Source of the DNA: Lachnospira multipara LB2003
Lineage (GTDB): Bacteria; Bacillota; Clostridia; Lachnospirales; Lachnospiraceae
Assembly (NCBI RefSeq): GCF_000702205.1
Contig: NZ_JNKW01000006.1
Location: 62,001 to 126,000 of the forward strand
DNA length: 64,000 nucleotides
Reading direction: 5' to 3'
This document shows positions 34,203 through 43,903 of the stretch, piece after piece (position 1 is the stretch's first letter; the number at the start of each line of letters is the position of its first letter). Position numbers and translations under genes: made by a program. Under the pieces are notes generated by a model, which did no database searches, was not told the origin of the DNA, and was given only the letters and a program-made list of their open reading frames with translations.

Positions 34203-35183
34203 TTATTTTTTGTTTTTCTTTGCTCTATGAGCCAAGAATTTAGGTATTAACGCATCAATAATTTTATATCTTAATGCTGAAAAAGGTTTCATAACAAAAT
34301 TAAACGTATCCCATATTACGAAATACAATCTCCATCCACTCTCATAATTTTTTCCTGACCATGGTGTCATACTTAAATACTTATCATAGTCTTTTCTAAA
34401 TCTATGATGATTTCCAATTCTCCAAGGTCTTTCTTCTCCCAAATAATGAATTATAATAGGGTTTGCTTTTAGTTCATTATACTCTTCTTTAGTCATAAAA
34501 TCATAATCTACTAATTTTGATAAGAATTTATATGAATAAAAATCAAATGAATTACAATAATTATACTTAGATGATAATCTTACAATATGACCTTTCAAGC
34601 TGCCATTAATTGCATCCTGGTCATTAGCAAAAAGCTTCCCTTCATGTGCTGTATAGTAGTCAATTATCTGCTTTCCAACTTGATTCTTTCTCCAGTTATT
34701 CATATCAACCAAAAGAACGCCTGCATTATGATATGGCATATTCTTTAATCCTAATGAAGCTTTTCTAGATATAGTACATGTCGGTTCTATACAAGCACCA
34801 ACGGCTTCATCACCCATATTGGTATTCCACATCTCAACAAGACTTCCTCTAACAATTGTATCTCCATCAAGATAAATCAATCTCTCAACATCTTCAGGAA
34901 TTAATTCATCTAATAATAGTCTTGCTAATACAATTGGATTCCATCCTGATGTATCAATCTTAAACTTAAAGAAATTCTGCATATCATTAAGCTCTATAAA
35001 CTTAATCTTACGCCCATAGCTAGATACATATTCTTCAAGCTTATCTTCATTTTCTTTTTTAATGTTTAATGACATTAAATAAAAAGTAATATCATCTACA
35101 TCTTTATTATTCTCACATATAGATGTAATACCAGCAGCTACCTGAGGTACAAAAGCATCATTTAATGTATATAATATATTCAT
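34203..35183 (-). CDS. GT8 family glycosyltransferase
   Basis: 326 residues. The GT8 plan is clear: NILYTLNDAFVPQVAAGITSICEN at the start, the DxD metal motif in LIYLDGDTIVRGSL, NAGVLLVDMNNWR, and the late IIHYLGEERPW with a metal-binding His. Family members transfer glucose or galactose to lipopolysaccharide-like or teichoic chains. It is last in the long minus-strand operon (16 bases after the DUF4422 gene) and just before its terminator. Start ATG 35183. The transferred sugar cannot be told from the sequence. Confidence 0.92.
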   Translation of the reverse strand: MNILYTLNDAFVPQVAAGITSICENNKDVDDITFYLMSLNIKKENEDKLEEYVSSYGRKIKFIELNDMQNFFKFKIDTSGWNPIVLARLLLDELIPEDVERLIYLDGDTIVRGSLVEMWNTNMGDEAVGACIEPTCTISRKASLGLKNMPYHNAGVLLVDMNNWRKNQVGKQIIDYYTAHEGKLFANDQDAINGSLKGHIVRLSSKYNYCNSFDFYSYKFLSKLVDYDFMTKEEYNELKANPIIIHYLGEERPWRIGNHHRFRKDYDKYLSMTPWSGKNYESGWRLYFVIWDTFNFVMKPFSALRYKIIDALIPKFLAHRAKKNKK

Positions 35184-35199
35184 ATTCTATTACACTTTC

Positions 35200-35985
35200 T
35201 TACTTATATAATCTTTTATTTCTAATAAAGAATACTTTTTTTACAATTGCTCTAATTTCTTCTTTCTTGAAATCAGCCTCAACATTATATACAGGTAATT
35301 CATGTATCTTATATTGATTGTTTTTATAAGCCCATACATTAAATAGTCTTTCTGATAAAAAACCATAGACTCTTCTATTGTATGCATCTCTATCTTCAAG
35401 TTTTATCGTCTCGCGTTCTTCTACTTTAAATAAGACATTAAAAAGCCACTCACAATACTCATCATATATTTCTTTTCTAGTAATAATCATATTATACTGA
35501 ACACATTCTGAACCATTCATAACCTTATTATATGCTTCCATGTATTCCGGATAGATTTCCTTAATTACATCTCTTGCTAAATCTAAATCGCTAATAGTAT
35601 GAGCATAATTATATTGATCATACACACTACCTCTTTTATAGGTAAAGCCCCTTAAAGGCACAATAATATCATACTTTTCCATAAGTTCTTCAATATCTCT
35701 TCTTGATAAGATATTATCAACACTCTTATTAAAAAACTTTTTGAAAAAATATCTTCTGTAATGAACTAAGCCTATAATATCAGCCTTAGCATGTTTCCAC
35801 ATCCAATACATGCCTGTTAATTCACAATAAGATGAATTTTTTTCAGAAATATTATCTCCTTCCGCATCTGATTGGTATCCTAAGCTTTCTTTACCACTAG
35901 CCCCCACATGAAGTGGCACATATACATCATCCTTAGGTACTACAAATTTTTTGTGTGCGGCAATATATATTTTAATGTCTTTCAT
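35200..35985 (-). CDS. DUF4422 capsular-type glycosyltransferase
   Basis: 261 residues. DUF4422 proteins are taken to be glycosyltransferases of capsule clusters. Seen here are DIKIYIAAHKKF, the block SSYCELTGMYWMWKHAKADIIGLVHYRRYFF (about 51-82), and YNMIITRKEIYDEYCEWLF. No membrane helix. It is tightly packed between the DUF2304 gene (3 bases) and the GT8 gene (16 bases). Members of this family often add galactofuranose or galactopyranose, and glf is in the window, but the link is only suggestive. Start ATG 35985. Confidence 0.9.
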   Translation of the reverse strand: MKDIKIYIAAHKKFVVPKDDVYVPLHVGASGKESLGYQSDAEGDNISEKNSSYCELTGMYWMWKHAKADIIGLVHYRRYFFKKFFNKSVDNILSRRDIEELMEKYDIIVPLRGFTYKRGSVYDQYNYAHTISDLDLARDVIKEIYPEYMEAYNKVMNGSECVQYNMIITRKEIYDEYCEWLFNVLFKVEERETIKLEDRDAYNRRVYGFLSERLFNVWAYKNNQYKIHELPVYNVEADFKKEEIRAIVKKVFFIRNKRLYK

Positions 35986-35988
35986 TTT

Positions 35989-36327
35989 CTATTTTCCCTC
36001 TTTATCTTTTAATGCCTCTTTTTGAACAAGCTTTCTTACTCTATCGTCTAGCTTTGAAACCGCAACTGTTAGATTGAAAATTACAGCTATAACAAATATA
36101 AAGCCTAAAAAGAATACCATATTCATTACATTATAAATTCCAAGCAAATTAGCTAAACCTTGTAGTGCACCTGGTATAACCACTATGAAAAAAATAACAA
36201 TAGGTAGTAACAACCATGTTATGCAATAACGTAATTCTAATTTACCCTTCTTAATCTTCTGAACAACATATAATAGCCCAATAAGAAGAATTGCTGCAAT
36301 TATTATTCTTAGTCTTAATGACATCAT
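35989..36327 (-). CDS. DUF2304 small membrane protein
   Basis: 112 residues with three membrane helices (about 4-20, 32-50 and 67-92) and a charged C-terminus (AVSKLDDRVRKLVQKEALKDKEGK). DUF2304 proteins are usually encoded beside a DPM1-like GT2, as here (36335-37030, 7 bases away), and are thought to help that enzyme or move its lipid-linked sugar. The start, ATG 36327, gives MMSLRL; the second Met is equally possible. It overlaps nothing. Function is inferred from context only. Confidence 0.85.
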   Translation of the reverse strand: MMSLRLRIIIAAILLIGLLYVVQKIKKGKLELRYCITWLLLPIVIFFIVVIPGALQGLANLLGIYNVMNMVFFLGFIFVIAVIFNLTVAVSKLDDRVRKLVQKEALKDKEGK

Positions 36328-36334
36328 ATACTAA

Positions 36335-37030
36335 TTACCTCCTTCCCCTTAATCGCTCTATTATAATAGCTAATGTAACCTTTACCATATAATAAACAGA
36401 TTTCTTTAATGTAATAGATGAAACACCACCTTGACGTTCCTTCATAATTACTGGAATTTCTTCTATCTTCATACCATTATTAATAGCTGTTACAGCTGTT
36501 TCTGGCTCTGGGTAATCAACAGGATAGTTGTCCGCAAATAGATTAATTACCTTCTTCCCTGCCATTCTAAGACCTGATGTAGGATCTGTAATCTTTTTGC
36601 CAGTTAATAATCGTATTAAACCTGTAAAATAATTAATTCCAACCCTTCTCATAAATGAAGACTGAAAGCCTTCTTTATCAATAAATCGTGAACCAATTAC
36701 CATATCTAATTCATGTTCCTGTAAATAATCAGCCATATAGTTTAAAAATACTGGATCATGCTGACCATCACCATCAACCTGTACTGCAACATCATAATCA
36801 AATTCCTTAGCATACTTGTATCCAGTCTGTACTGCACCGCCGATTCCTAAATTAATTGGTAAACTTACGTAATTATAATTGTGTGACTTTAAGATATCCA
36901 ATGTATTATCTGTTGAACAGTCATTAATCACAACATAGTCAAAATTTGGAGCATTTGCTTTAATATTTTCGACTGTTTTTTCAATATTCTCGCTTTCATT
37001 ATAAGCGGGAATGATGATAAGCTTCTTCAT
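36335..37030 (-). CDS. GT2 dolichyl-phosphate-mannose-synthase-like transferase
   Basis: 231 residues, soluble except for a weak hydrophobic tail. Has LIIIPAYNESENIEKTVENIK, VINDCSTDNT, QVDGDGQHDP as metal motif and the late DPTSGLRMAGKKV. This is the plan of prokaryotic DPM1-like enzymes that make polyprenyl-phosphate sugars. Its partner is the DUF2304 gene 7 bases downstream. The start is ATG 37030. With the 19293 enzyme it is the second lipid-sugar synthase in the window, so at least two sugars are probably delivered by GT-C-type membrane transferases. Confidence 0.93.
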   Translation of the reverse strand: MKKLIIIPAYNESENIEKTVENIKANAPNFDYVVINDCSTDNTLDILKSHNYNYVSLPINLGIGGAVQTGYKYAKEFDYDVAVQVDGDGQHDPVFLNYMADYLQEHELDMVIGSRFIDKEGFQSSFMRRVGINYFTGLIRLLTGKKITDPTSGLRMAGKKVINLFADNYPVDYPEPETAVTAINNGMKIEEIPVIMKERQGGVSSITLKKSVYYMVKVTLAIIIERLRGRR

Positions 37031-37079
37031 TTTTATTCCTCTCTAATATCATACTTTCCTGATATTTACTTGTCCAATT

Positions 37080-38633
37080 CTAATATATCATTATTAAGTT
37101 AACTAGATAAAATGCATATATTACTGGAATAAATCTATATATTTTTTCCTTTAAAGAATTTGTTACTATAATTCCCTTAGAAGAATATATAAGAAACAAA
37201 AACATGGTCATTATTGGTAATAAATATCTACCCTGTACACCATCAATTACCAAAAAGCTTGTAGCAGTCCAAGAAAAAAACATTCCAGTACATATGAACA
37301 ATATACTTACTACGCATATTATTGAAAATAATACTCTATCTTTTTTCTTTATCAAACTAGCTTCATTACCTTCATTGCATGATAGCAATAAAACCATAAC
37401 TATAATAGGTAATATAGCAAAATACGATACAGTTAAATTAAGCCATCCCATATGCCCGCCAAATAGAGATATCATATAAAATGTTGATTGTTCAAACAAG
37501 GTTCTAAAATACAGTATAGCTGTATCAATAGGATAATTTATAGCATATGATAACGTATAACCATCTTCTCCGCAATACGATAATACGTGTGTGACCGGTT
37601 CTTTCTTTATTAGCATTATCTTGTTAATTACAAAGTAAACAATAACAACACATACTGCAAGTAATATTGCCCCTATAATTAATGCTATTATTCTATTATT
37701 CTTCAACTTTTCCTTTAATTTAATAAAGGAATTTTTTACTTCCTTGTCAAAGGCTACAAATAATAACAAAATAAACGCCATATAAGCATGACTCTTAACT
37801 ACAACCATAACCATAATTGATATAAGTAATGCAATTATGTATTTTATTTTTTTCTTTTCCTCTGCCTTTAATTTTAAAGCTAGCGCCACTGATAATATTG
37901 CAAATGCATTTATTATACAATCGTAATTATATGAAAATGCCTGCTGAAACATGGTTGGTATAATAGCTACTGCTAATATAATATTCTTTCCATATGGTAT
38001 GGTTTTAATACTTAAAGCAACAATTATAACAAACATTATGTAATTGAAAATTCTTCCCAGCTCTAATGTCCAAACAGCATTTAGCCCCAACAACCTTCCC
38101 ACAGTAATTCCACACGCTGGAATTACATATTGAAACAATGGTAATGTCAACTGTGTATAAGCTGTTTTTACCATTTCTTTATTCCCAGTAGGCTCATGAA
38201 AATATGAAAGATATTCATCCAAATATGTCTCATTCACTCCTAGCGGTTCTAATTGTAATTCAGCATCACATTTTCGCATATATATTCCATCATAAGCAAC
38301 TTCTTTTCCAAGTATCTTATTCGAAATATTATAAGCTGTTGCTAAATGAACAGGTTCATCTGGAACTGAAAAAACAGGTATTAACATATTAATGATAATC
38401 CCTAATATAATTCCGTTAATCAAATACAATTTAACAATGCTTATTTTTTTTACTTCAGTTGCAAAGAAATTCACTAAACATAACACAATAAGCGCCACAG
38501 AAATAATTAAGTATAATTTTCTAAAGCCATAAAATCCATCATTTAAAGTCGTTTTACCGTATATTAGAAACAATAACGTTATTACTATAATAACAGCTAA
38601 TTCCGCAACTTTATTCTTTTCTATCTTTACCAT
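37080..38633 (-). CDS. DUF2142 polytopic membrane protein (putative GT-C)
   Basis: 517 residues, about 12 helices. The DUF2142 signature is PVFSVPDEPVHLATAYNIS after the second or third helix (DE pair, followed by His), as in GT-C enzymes that use lipid-phosphate sugars. A large outer loop follows, then AIIPTMFQQAFSYNYDCIINAFAI. It would move a sugar onto the glycan outside the cell, taking it from the product of the adjacent DPM1-like enzyme; this is inferred from order in the operon. Start ATG 38633, 18 bases after the two-domain GT2 gene. Confidence 0.85.
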   Translation of the reverse strand: MVKIEKNKVAELAVIIVITLLFLIYGKTTLNDGFYGFRKLYLIISVALIVLCLVNFFATEVKKISIVKLYLINGIILGIIINMLIPVFSVPDEPVHLATAYNISNKILGKEVAYDGIYMRKCDAELQLEPLGVNETYLDEYLSYFHEPTGNKEMVKTAYTQLTLPLFQYVIPACGITVGRLLGLNAVWTLELGRIFNYIMFVIIVALSIKTIPYGKNIILAVAIIPTMFQQAFSYNYDCIINAFAILSVALALKLKAEEKKKIKYIIALLISIMVMVVVKSHAYMAFILLLFVAFDKEVKNSFIKLKEKLKNNRIIALIIGAILLAVCVVIVYFVINKIMLIKKEPVTHVLSYCGEDGYTLSYAINYPIDTAILYFRTLFEQSTFYMISLFGGHMGWLNLTVSYFAILPIIVMVLLLSCNEGNEASLIKKKDRVLFSIICVVSILFICTGMFFSWTATSFLVIDGVQGRYLLPIMTMFLFLIYSSKGIIVTNSLKEKIYRFIPVIYAFYLVNLIMIY

Positions 38634-38651
38634 TTTATCCTCTTCATTCTC

Positions 38652-40748
38652 CTAAAATAGCTCAACAACCTCTGAAGTACTCTCATAGTACTTCTTTCCA
38701 GTTGGTAATTCAGAATAAAGAGCAATTTTATATTTACTGCCATCTAATTCAACTTCATTTCTAGGAACACATATTTCAAAGCCTGTCTTAGCATATGTGA
38801 TTCCCTGTTTGCCCTTTACATCATTACGCTTACATCTGTTAAGTTTAACACGTACTATTTTTCCATTATAATCTTCAAAGATTATATATCTTTTTATAAG
38901 ACCCTCTAAGCGATTATTAGTACACATCCATCCTCTAACATAGATGTCTTTTCCTACAAGAACATTATCTATCATATATGCAATTCCACTACTGTTCTTG
39001 CTATAGATATTTTCATCAAATGACTCGATATTTTTTAATACAACAACTCTATCAGCCAATGAATAGTTATATGAATAATCAACTCTATCCTGTGTAAGGT
39101 TACTGTTATAGAAAGGATCATAATTATTAAACATAGGATGCTTCTTATAAAGATTATCTCGCTCACTATTTAATCTTCTCATCTTTTCCTTATCAATAAG
39201 ATCATTTCCTCTACTTATTGATTCATAATGAATAAGAACAGCATCATTTCGACAAATATTATAATATCCTTTTTCAACTAATTTAAAGCAAAAATCCACA
39301 TCATTATAAGCAACTGCGAGAGACTCATCTAATCCGCCAACCTCATTATACTTGTCCTTATTAACTAAAAGACAAGCTGCTGTAACTGCTGATGAATTAT
39401 AATCAATTTTATTTCTACCAAAATAATAAATCTGATTATCTTTAAATTTAGCAAATATATGCGATGGGCCTACTTTATAATTAACAACGCCAATATGCTG
39501 TATTCTTTCTCCGCCTTCGTATAATAACTTAGCTCCAACAGCTCCTATATGCTTTAATTGTGCCTGTCCTAACATTCTTTCAAGCCATTCCTCATCAATG
39601 ATTTCTATATCATCATTTAATAATAGGATGTACTCACCCGTTGATTTAGCAACACCCATGTTACACATCTTAGAAAAATTAAAATCCATTTTTTCATAAA
39701 TATATGTAATATTATACTTCTTTGCTAATTCACTATACTTTTCTTTATTTTCATCAGAACTTCCATTATCTACAAGAATAAATTCATAATTCTTATATCT
39801 TGTCTTTTCAACAAAAGAGCTAATACACTTTTCTAAAATCTTATAGTTATCTTTTGATGGAATAACTACACTTACCTTAGGATTTCCATCAACTAAATAA
39901 TTAACTCTATACTGATAAATACCGTCAACCAATTCAAGATTAGCTTTTAATCCTCTTCTTCTTAGAGCATCTTCTTTAGTCTTTTTAGCCGCTTCAAGAA
40001 TATAAGGCTTTGCTCCTGCATCTGCTGCTGTTGATTCAACTCTTTCTCTCCAATGATAAAGAATTTTATCAATATGTGCTATCTTATCTGTCTTCTCTGT
40101 AAATCTAAGAGTAAAATCGTAATCCTGAGCTCCCTCATATCCCTTTCTATCTCCACCAATTTCTCTTGCTATTGATGTTCTATACACACCAAAATGACAT
40201 GTGTACATATGAGACATTAAAGTATCCGGTGACCAGTCAGGTTTAAAATGTGGCATGTGTCTATTATGACCTTCATCGTCAATCTTATCTTCATCACTAT
40301 AGATAAAATCTAGATTTCTATTCTTATTAAGAAGTTCAACAACTTCATTAAGCGCAAATTTTGCTAAAGTATCATCACAATCTAAAAAAGCAATGTATTC
40401 GCCTGTTGCCATATCAAGTGCTGTATTTGTACACTGTGATATATGTCCATTAGTTTCCCTAAACTTAACCTTTATTCTTTTGTCCTTGTTCTTATACTTA
40501 TTTAATGTCTTCTTAACATTTTCCATTGTTGAGCAGTCATCTACTAAACATAATTCCCAGTTCTTATATGTCTGCTTTCTAACTGATTCGATACATGGTA
40601 TTAAATGTCTGTCTAACACATTGTAAACTGGAACAAGTATTGATATCTTAGGTTGATACTGTAACTTATTAGCATCTAGATGTTCATAGTGTTTCTCAAT
40701 ATTCTCAATCCACTTTTCATACTCTGACCTATGCTCTATTACTTTCAT
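38652..40748 (-). CDS. Two-domain GT2 glycosyltransferase (rhamnan-type)
   Basis: 698 residues with two GT-A domains. First (about 48-270): ISILVPVYNVLDRHLIPCIESVRKQTYKNWELCLVDDCST, FLDCDDTLA and YSDEDKI. Second (about 295-545): VSVVIPSKDNYKILEKCISS, LLLNDDIEIID and VAYNDVDFCFKLVEKGYYN. The last 150 residues are an extra beta-rich part. Such bifunctional proteins lengthen rhamnose-containing polymers. dTDP-rhamnose is made by rmlABDC in the same window. It is one of three related proteins here (others at 40758 and 44786). Start ATG 40748. Linkage and sugar are not proven. Confidence 0.92.
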   Translation of the reverse strand: MKVIEHRSEYEKWIENIEKHYEHLDANKLQYQPKISILVPVYNVLDRHLIPCIESVRKQTYKNWELCLVDDCSTMENVKKTLNKYKNKDKRIKVKFRETNGHISQCTNTALDMATGEYIAFLDCDDTLAKFALNEVVELLNKNRNLDFIYSDEDKIDDEGHNRHMPHFKPDWSPDTLMSHMYTCHFGVYRTSIAREIGGDRKGYEGAQDYDFTLRFTEKTDKIAHIDKILYHWRERVESTAADAGAKPYILEAAKKTKEDALRRRGLKANLELVDGIYQYRVNYLVDGNPKVSVVIPSKDNYKILEKCISSFVEKTRYKNYEFILVDNGSSDENKEKYSELAKKYNITYIYEKMDFNFSKMCNMGVAKSTGEYILLLNDDIEIIDEEWLERMLGQAQLKHIGAVGAKLLYEGGERIQHIGVVNYKVGPSHIFAKFKDNQIYYFGRNKIDYNSSAVTAACLLVNKDKYNEVGGLDESLAVAYNDVDFCFKLVEKGYYNICRNDAVLIHYESISRGNDLIDKEKMRRLNSERDNLYKKHPMFNNYDPFYNSNLTQDRVDYSYNYSLADRVVVLKNIESFDENIYSKNSSGIAYMIDNVLVGKDIYVRGWMCTNNRLEGLIKRYIIFEDYNGKIVRVKLNRCKRNDVKGKQGITYAKTGFEICVPRNEVELDGSKYKIALYSELPTGKKYYESTSEVVELF

Positions 40749-40757
40749 AATTTCTCC

Positions 40758-42632
40758 TTATTCTCTTTCTACCTTAAATGCACCCTCTGTAAATGGAAAA
40801 TTTATATTATATAAAGGATCTCCATCCCTTAATATGTCTGGCCATTTACTTCTAAATTTTTCTTTTTCTTGTTCAAATCTTAGCTTTTTAGCTCCTTCTT
40901 CATCAGAGCCCCTTGACTTAGATTCATAGTGATACCACTTTGAAAAAGCATTATATACTACATTAAGGCCGTTTGCCCTAGTCTTTAAACAATAATCTAC
41001 ATCATTGCATGCTACAACAAACTGTTCATCTAAACCACCAACTAAATCATATACATCTCTTCTTGTCATAAGACAAGCAGCTGTAACTGCACTATAATTA
41101 CAATTTATCTGTAATCTTGCCATATATCCTAGATTGTCGTCGCCCATTCCATTAAAGACATGGCCTGCATATCCACCAAAGCCAACAACTACGCCTGCAT
41201 GCTGTACTGTGTTATCTGCATATAATAGTTTTGCTCCAACACATCCAACATCCTTTCTTAATGCAATCCCTAACATTTCTTCTAATGCTGTTGGTGTTAT
41301 TAATTCAGTATCATTATTTAACAATAAAAGCACTTCGCCATCACAATTCTTAACACCAAAATTGTTAATTGCAGAATAATTAAATTCTCCATTCCACTTA
41401 ACAAGCTTTATATTGTCAAATTCATTACTAATATTCTCATAATACTTAAATGTATTCTCATCTTCACTGTTATTTTCTACTATAACAAATTCAAAATTTC
41501 TATATGTAGATTTATTCTCAATAGATCTTATACATCTATCAAGATCTTCTATATGATCCTTATTAGGAATAATTATTGAAATCTTAGGACTACCCTGTAT
41601 CTTATATGTTGTATGATACATTCCCCATAAATCCATTATTTCAACATTACCCTCTATTCCAACTCGTAATAAATGATCATCAATTGCCTTTTTACCAGCT
41701 TCATAACAATACATCTTACTTCTTGGATTAGCTGCTGTTGAGCCTTCTGTCATTCTCCAATGATATAATATCTTAGCTACATGCTCTATTTTTCTAGCAA
41801 CTTCAGTACATCTAAAAATCAAATCATAATCCTGTGAACCGTTACATTCACTTCTAAAATTACCCACTCTATCAATTATTGACTTTCTCACTGTAAAGAA
41901 ATGAGTAATATAATTATGTGATCTCAACAAATCAATACTAAAATCCGGTTTAAAATTAGGATCTACATGTTTCCACTTTGGTGCTAACACCTTATCTTCA
42001 TCTGTATAAACAACATCAACTTCTTCGTCCTGAAATCTCTTAACTACTTCATATAATAAATTAGGTTCAACAAAATCATCATGGTCTAATAAACCAATTA
42101 ACTCACCAGTTGCTAGTTCTAATGCCTTATTGGTATTACCTGAAATACCATAATTATCATCTAGATATGTCACAACTATTCTAGAGTCACTATTTACATA
42201 TTCTTGTAAAACCTTACGTACTTCACTTTTTTCATTACTTCCATCTGCAATACACAATTCCCAGTTACTATATGACTGATTTCTTACTGATTCTATCATC
42301 TGTCTTAGGAAGTTTATTGGTGTATTATATGTAGGAACTAAAATACTTACCTTAGGACTGTAATCAAAGCTTGTATTTTTTTGTTCTTCTAATTCTTGCT
42401 GTGTAACTTTGTGTCGTTCAAACCAGTCAGGATATCTAACAGTAAGAGAATCACTTTCTTCATACATAATCAGATATATTTCTTCCTTAATATCGTTGAA
42501 CTTATTCTTTTTTATGTACTCTATCAATCTTGAGATACTAGAAGGCTTAAATAATCTAAACATTCTAATTAAATGTCGTCCATTATGTATAAACCAGTTC
42601 TCTTCCGACTTAGACTTCATGTTATCCTCCAT
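40758..42632 (-). CDS. Two-domain GT2 glycosyltransferase
   Basis: 624 residues, two GT-A domains after a helical N-terminus of about 90 residues. First: VSILVPTYNTPINFLRQMIESVRNQSYSNWELCIADGS, GLLDHDDFVEPNLL and YTDEDKVL. Second: ISIIIPNKDHIEDLDRCIRSI, LLLNNDTEL and ACNDVDYCLKTRANGL. Both metal motifs look intact, so two activities are likely, as in rhamnan synthesis proteins. It ends 9 bases before the 38652 protein's gene and starts 8 bases after the exporter ATPase. The start is ATG 42632; a second Met at residue 5 is possible. Confidence 0.92.
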   Translation of the reverse strand: MEDNMKSKSEENWFIHNGRHLIRMFRLFKPSSISRLIEYIKKNKFNDIKEEIYLIMYEESDSLTVRYPDWFERHKVTQQELEEQKNTSFDYSPKVSILVPTYNTPINFLRQMIESVRNQSYSNWELCIADGSNEKSEVRKVLQEYVNSDSRIVVTYLDDNYGISGNTNKALELATGELIGLLDHDDFVEPNLLYEVVKRFQDEEVDVVYTDEDKVLAPKWKHVDPNFKPDFSIDLLRSHNYITHFFTVRKSIIDRVGNFRSECNGSQDYDLIFRCTEVARKIEHVAKILYHWRMTEGSTAANPRSKMYCYEAGKKAIDDHLLRVGIEGNVEIMDLWGMYHTTYKIQGSPKISIIIPNKDHIEDLDRCIRSIENKSTYRNFEFVIVENNSEDENTFKYYENISNEFDNIKLVKWNGEFNYSAINNFGVKNCDGEVLLLLNNDTELITPTALEEMLGIALRKDVGCVGAKLLYADNTVQHAGVVVGFGGYAGHVFNGMGDDNLGYMARLQINCNYSAVTAACLMTRRDVYDLVGGLDEQFVVACNDVDYCLKTRANGLNVVYNAFSKWYHYESKSRGSDEEGAKKLRFEQEKEKFRSKWPDILRDGDPLYNINFPFTEGAFKVERE

Positions 42633-42640
42633 CTTACAAA

Positions 42641-43873
42641 TTACTTCCAGCTATTATTCATTGAAGCCACTCCGCCTTCACCTTTAGCGCTTTCTACTAT
42701 AAACTTTACTGCTTCTTTATATACATCTACTTCATCTCCGTCCTTAGTTTCAAGAGCGATATTTACGTAGTATTCACTTGTAACAAAAGGAACGTTGTCA
42801 AAAGTAATGCTTAACTTGTTATCTTTATCAAAATTAAGTCTTCCAACTCCGCTTAACACAGAGGATGTTCTATAAACTAATAAGCTATCAATTCTATAAA
42901 AATCAAGTTTTACTTCTATATCATTAATTGGAGTATTAACAACATAAGGAATCTCTAATGTCATGCTTTCGCCTGTATAAATTTTAGAGCTTTCCACTCC
43001 ATTCTTATCAACTAACTTAACATCACCAATTTTAACTTCCCAGCTACCATGTCTTTTCTCCCATGCAAGGCGCTTTGCCTGTTCTTCTTCAGCTTCTAAC
43101 AACTGTTTTCTCTCATTAGCAGCTTGTTCTCTACGTTCTTCCTCCATAGCTGTAAGATAAGCTTTATGTATTTCTTTTGGCTCACCAATCTGCTGAATAT
43201 GGCCATCTCTTACCCAAATAGAACGCTCACAGATTTCTTCAATTTGCTCAAGAGCATGAGAAACAATAACAATAGTAGTTCCCTGTGCCTTAATTTCGCG
43301 TAACTTATTAAAGCACTTAGCCTGGAAGTTGGCATCACCAACAGCTAAGATCTCATCAATAAGTAAGATATCTGCATCTACATTAATTGCAACTGAGAAT
43401 GCAAGTCTCATATACATACCTGATGAATATGTACGAACTGGATTATCAATAAATGTACCAAGTTCTGAGAATTCAATAATATCATTTAATCTTGCATCAA
43501 TTTCCTTCTTAGTAAGACCAAAGATAGATGCATTAGTATAGATATTCTCTCTACCACTCATATCAGGATGGAAACCGGCACCAAGCTCTAGTAAGCTTGA
43601 TACTCTACCTGACATCTCAATTGTTCCCTTATCTGGATAAATAATCTTAGTAAGAAGCTTAAGAGTTGTACTCTTACCGCAACCATTCTTACCAACTAAA
43701 CCTACAGCTTCACCCTTCTTTACAGAAAAACTAATATCATCAAGTACTACACGTTTTTCATATTTATTACGCTTCCAAAAAAGCATTTTTTCCTTAAGCT
43801 CATTGCCTTTATCGTAATATACCTTAAAGCTCTTAGATATATTCCTTACTTCAATAGCATTATCCTTATCCAT
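42641..43873 (-). CDS. wzt: Polysaccharide ABC exporter ATPase with Wzt-type C-terminal domain
   Basis: 410 residues. ATPase part (1-235): Walker A GLVGKNGCGKSTTLKLL, signature YSSGMYMRLAFS, Walker B ADILLIDEILAVGD. An Arg/Glu-rich coiled coil (about 237-272) links it to a beta-sandwich (about 280-400) like the Wzt carbohydrate-binding domain that recognises the end of the finished polymer. It pairs with the permease 30 bases upstream. This shows that the main polymer is exported by ABC transport while still on its lipid, unlike the flippase route at 26061. Start ATG 43873. Confidence 0.94.
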   Translation of the reverse strand: MDKDNAIEVRNISKSFKVYYDKGNELKEKMLFWKRNKYEKRVVLDDISFSVKKGEAVGLVGKNGCGKSTTLKLLTKIIYPDKGTIEMSGRVSSLLELGAGFHPDMSGRENIYTNASIFGLTKKEIDARLNDIIEFSELGTFIDNPVRTYSSGMYMRLAFSVAINVDADILLIDEILAVGDANFQAKCFNKLREIKAQGTTIVIVSHALEQIEEICERSIWVRDGHIQQIGEPKEIHKAYLTAMEEERREQAANERKQLLEAEEEQAKRLAWEKRHGSWEVKIGDVKLVDKNGVESSKIYTGESMTLEIPYVVNTPINDIEVKLDFYRIDSLLVYRTSSVLSGVGRLNFDKDNKLSITFDNVPFVTSEYYVNIALETKDGDEVDVYKEAVKFIVESAKGEGGVASMNNSWK

Positions 43874-43903
43874 AATATCTCCGTTTCTTTCTCATCAATT
43901 AGA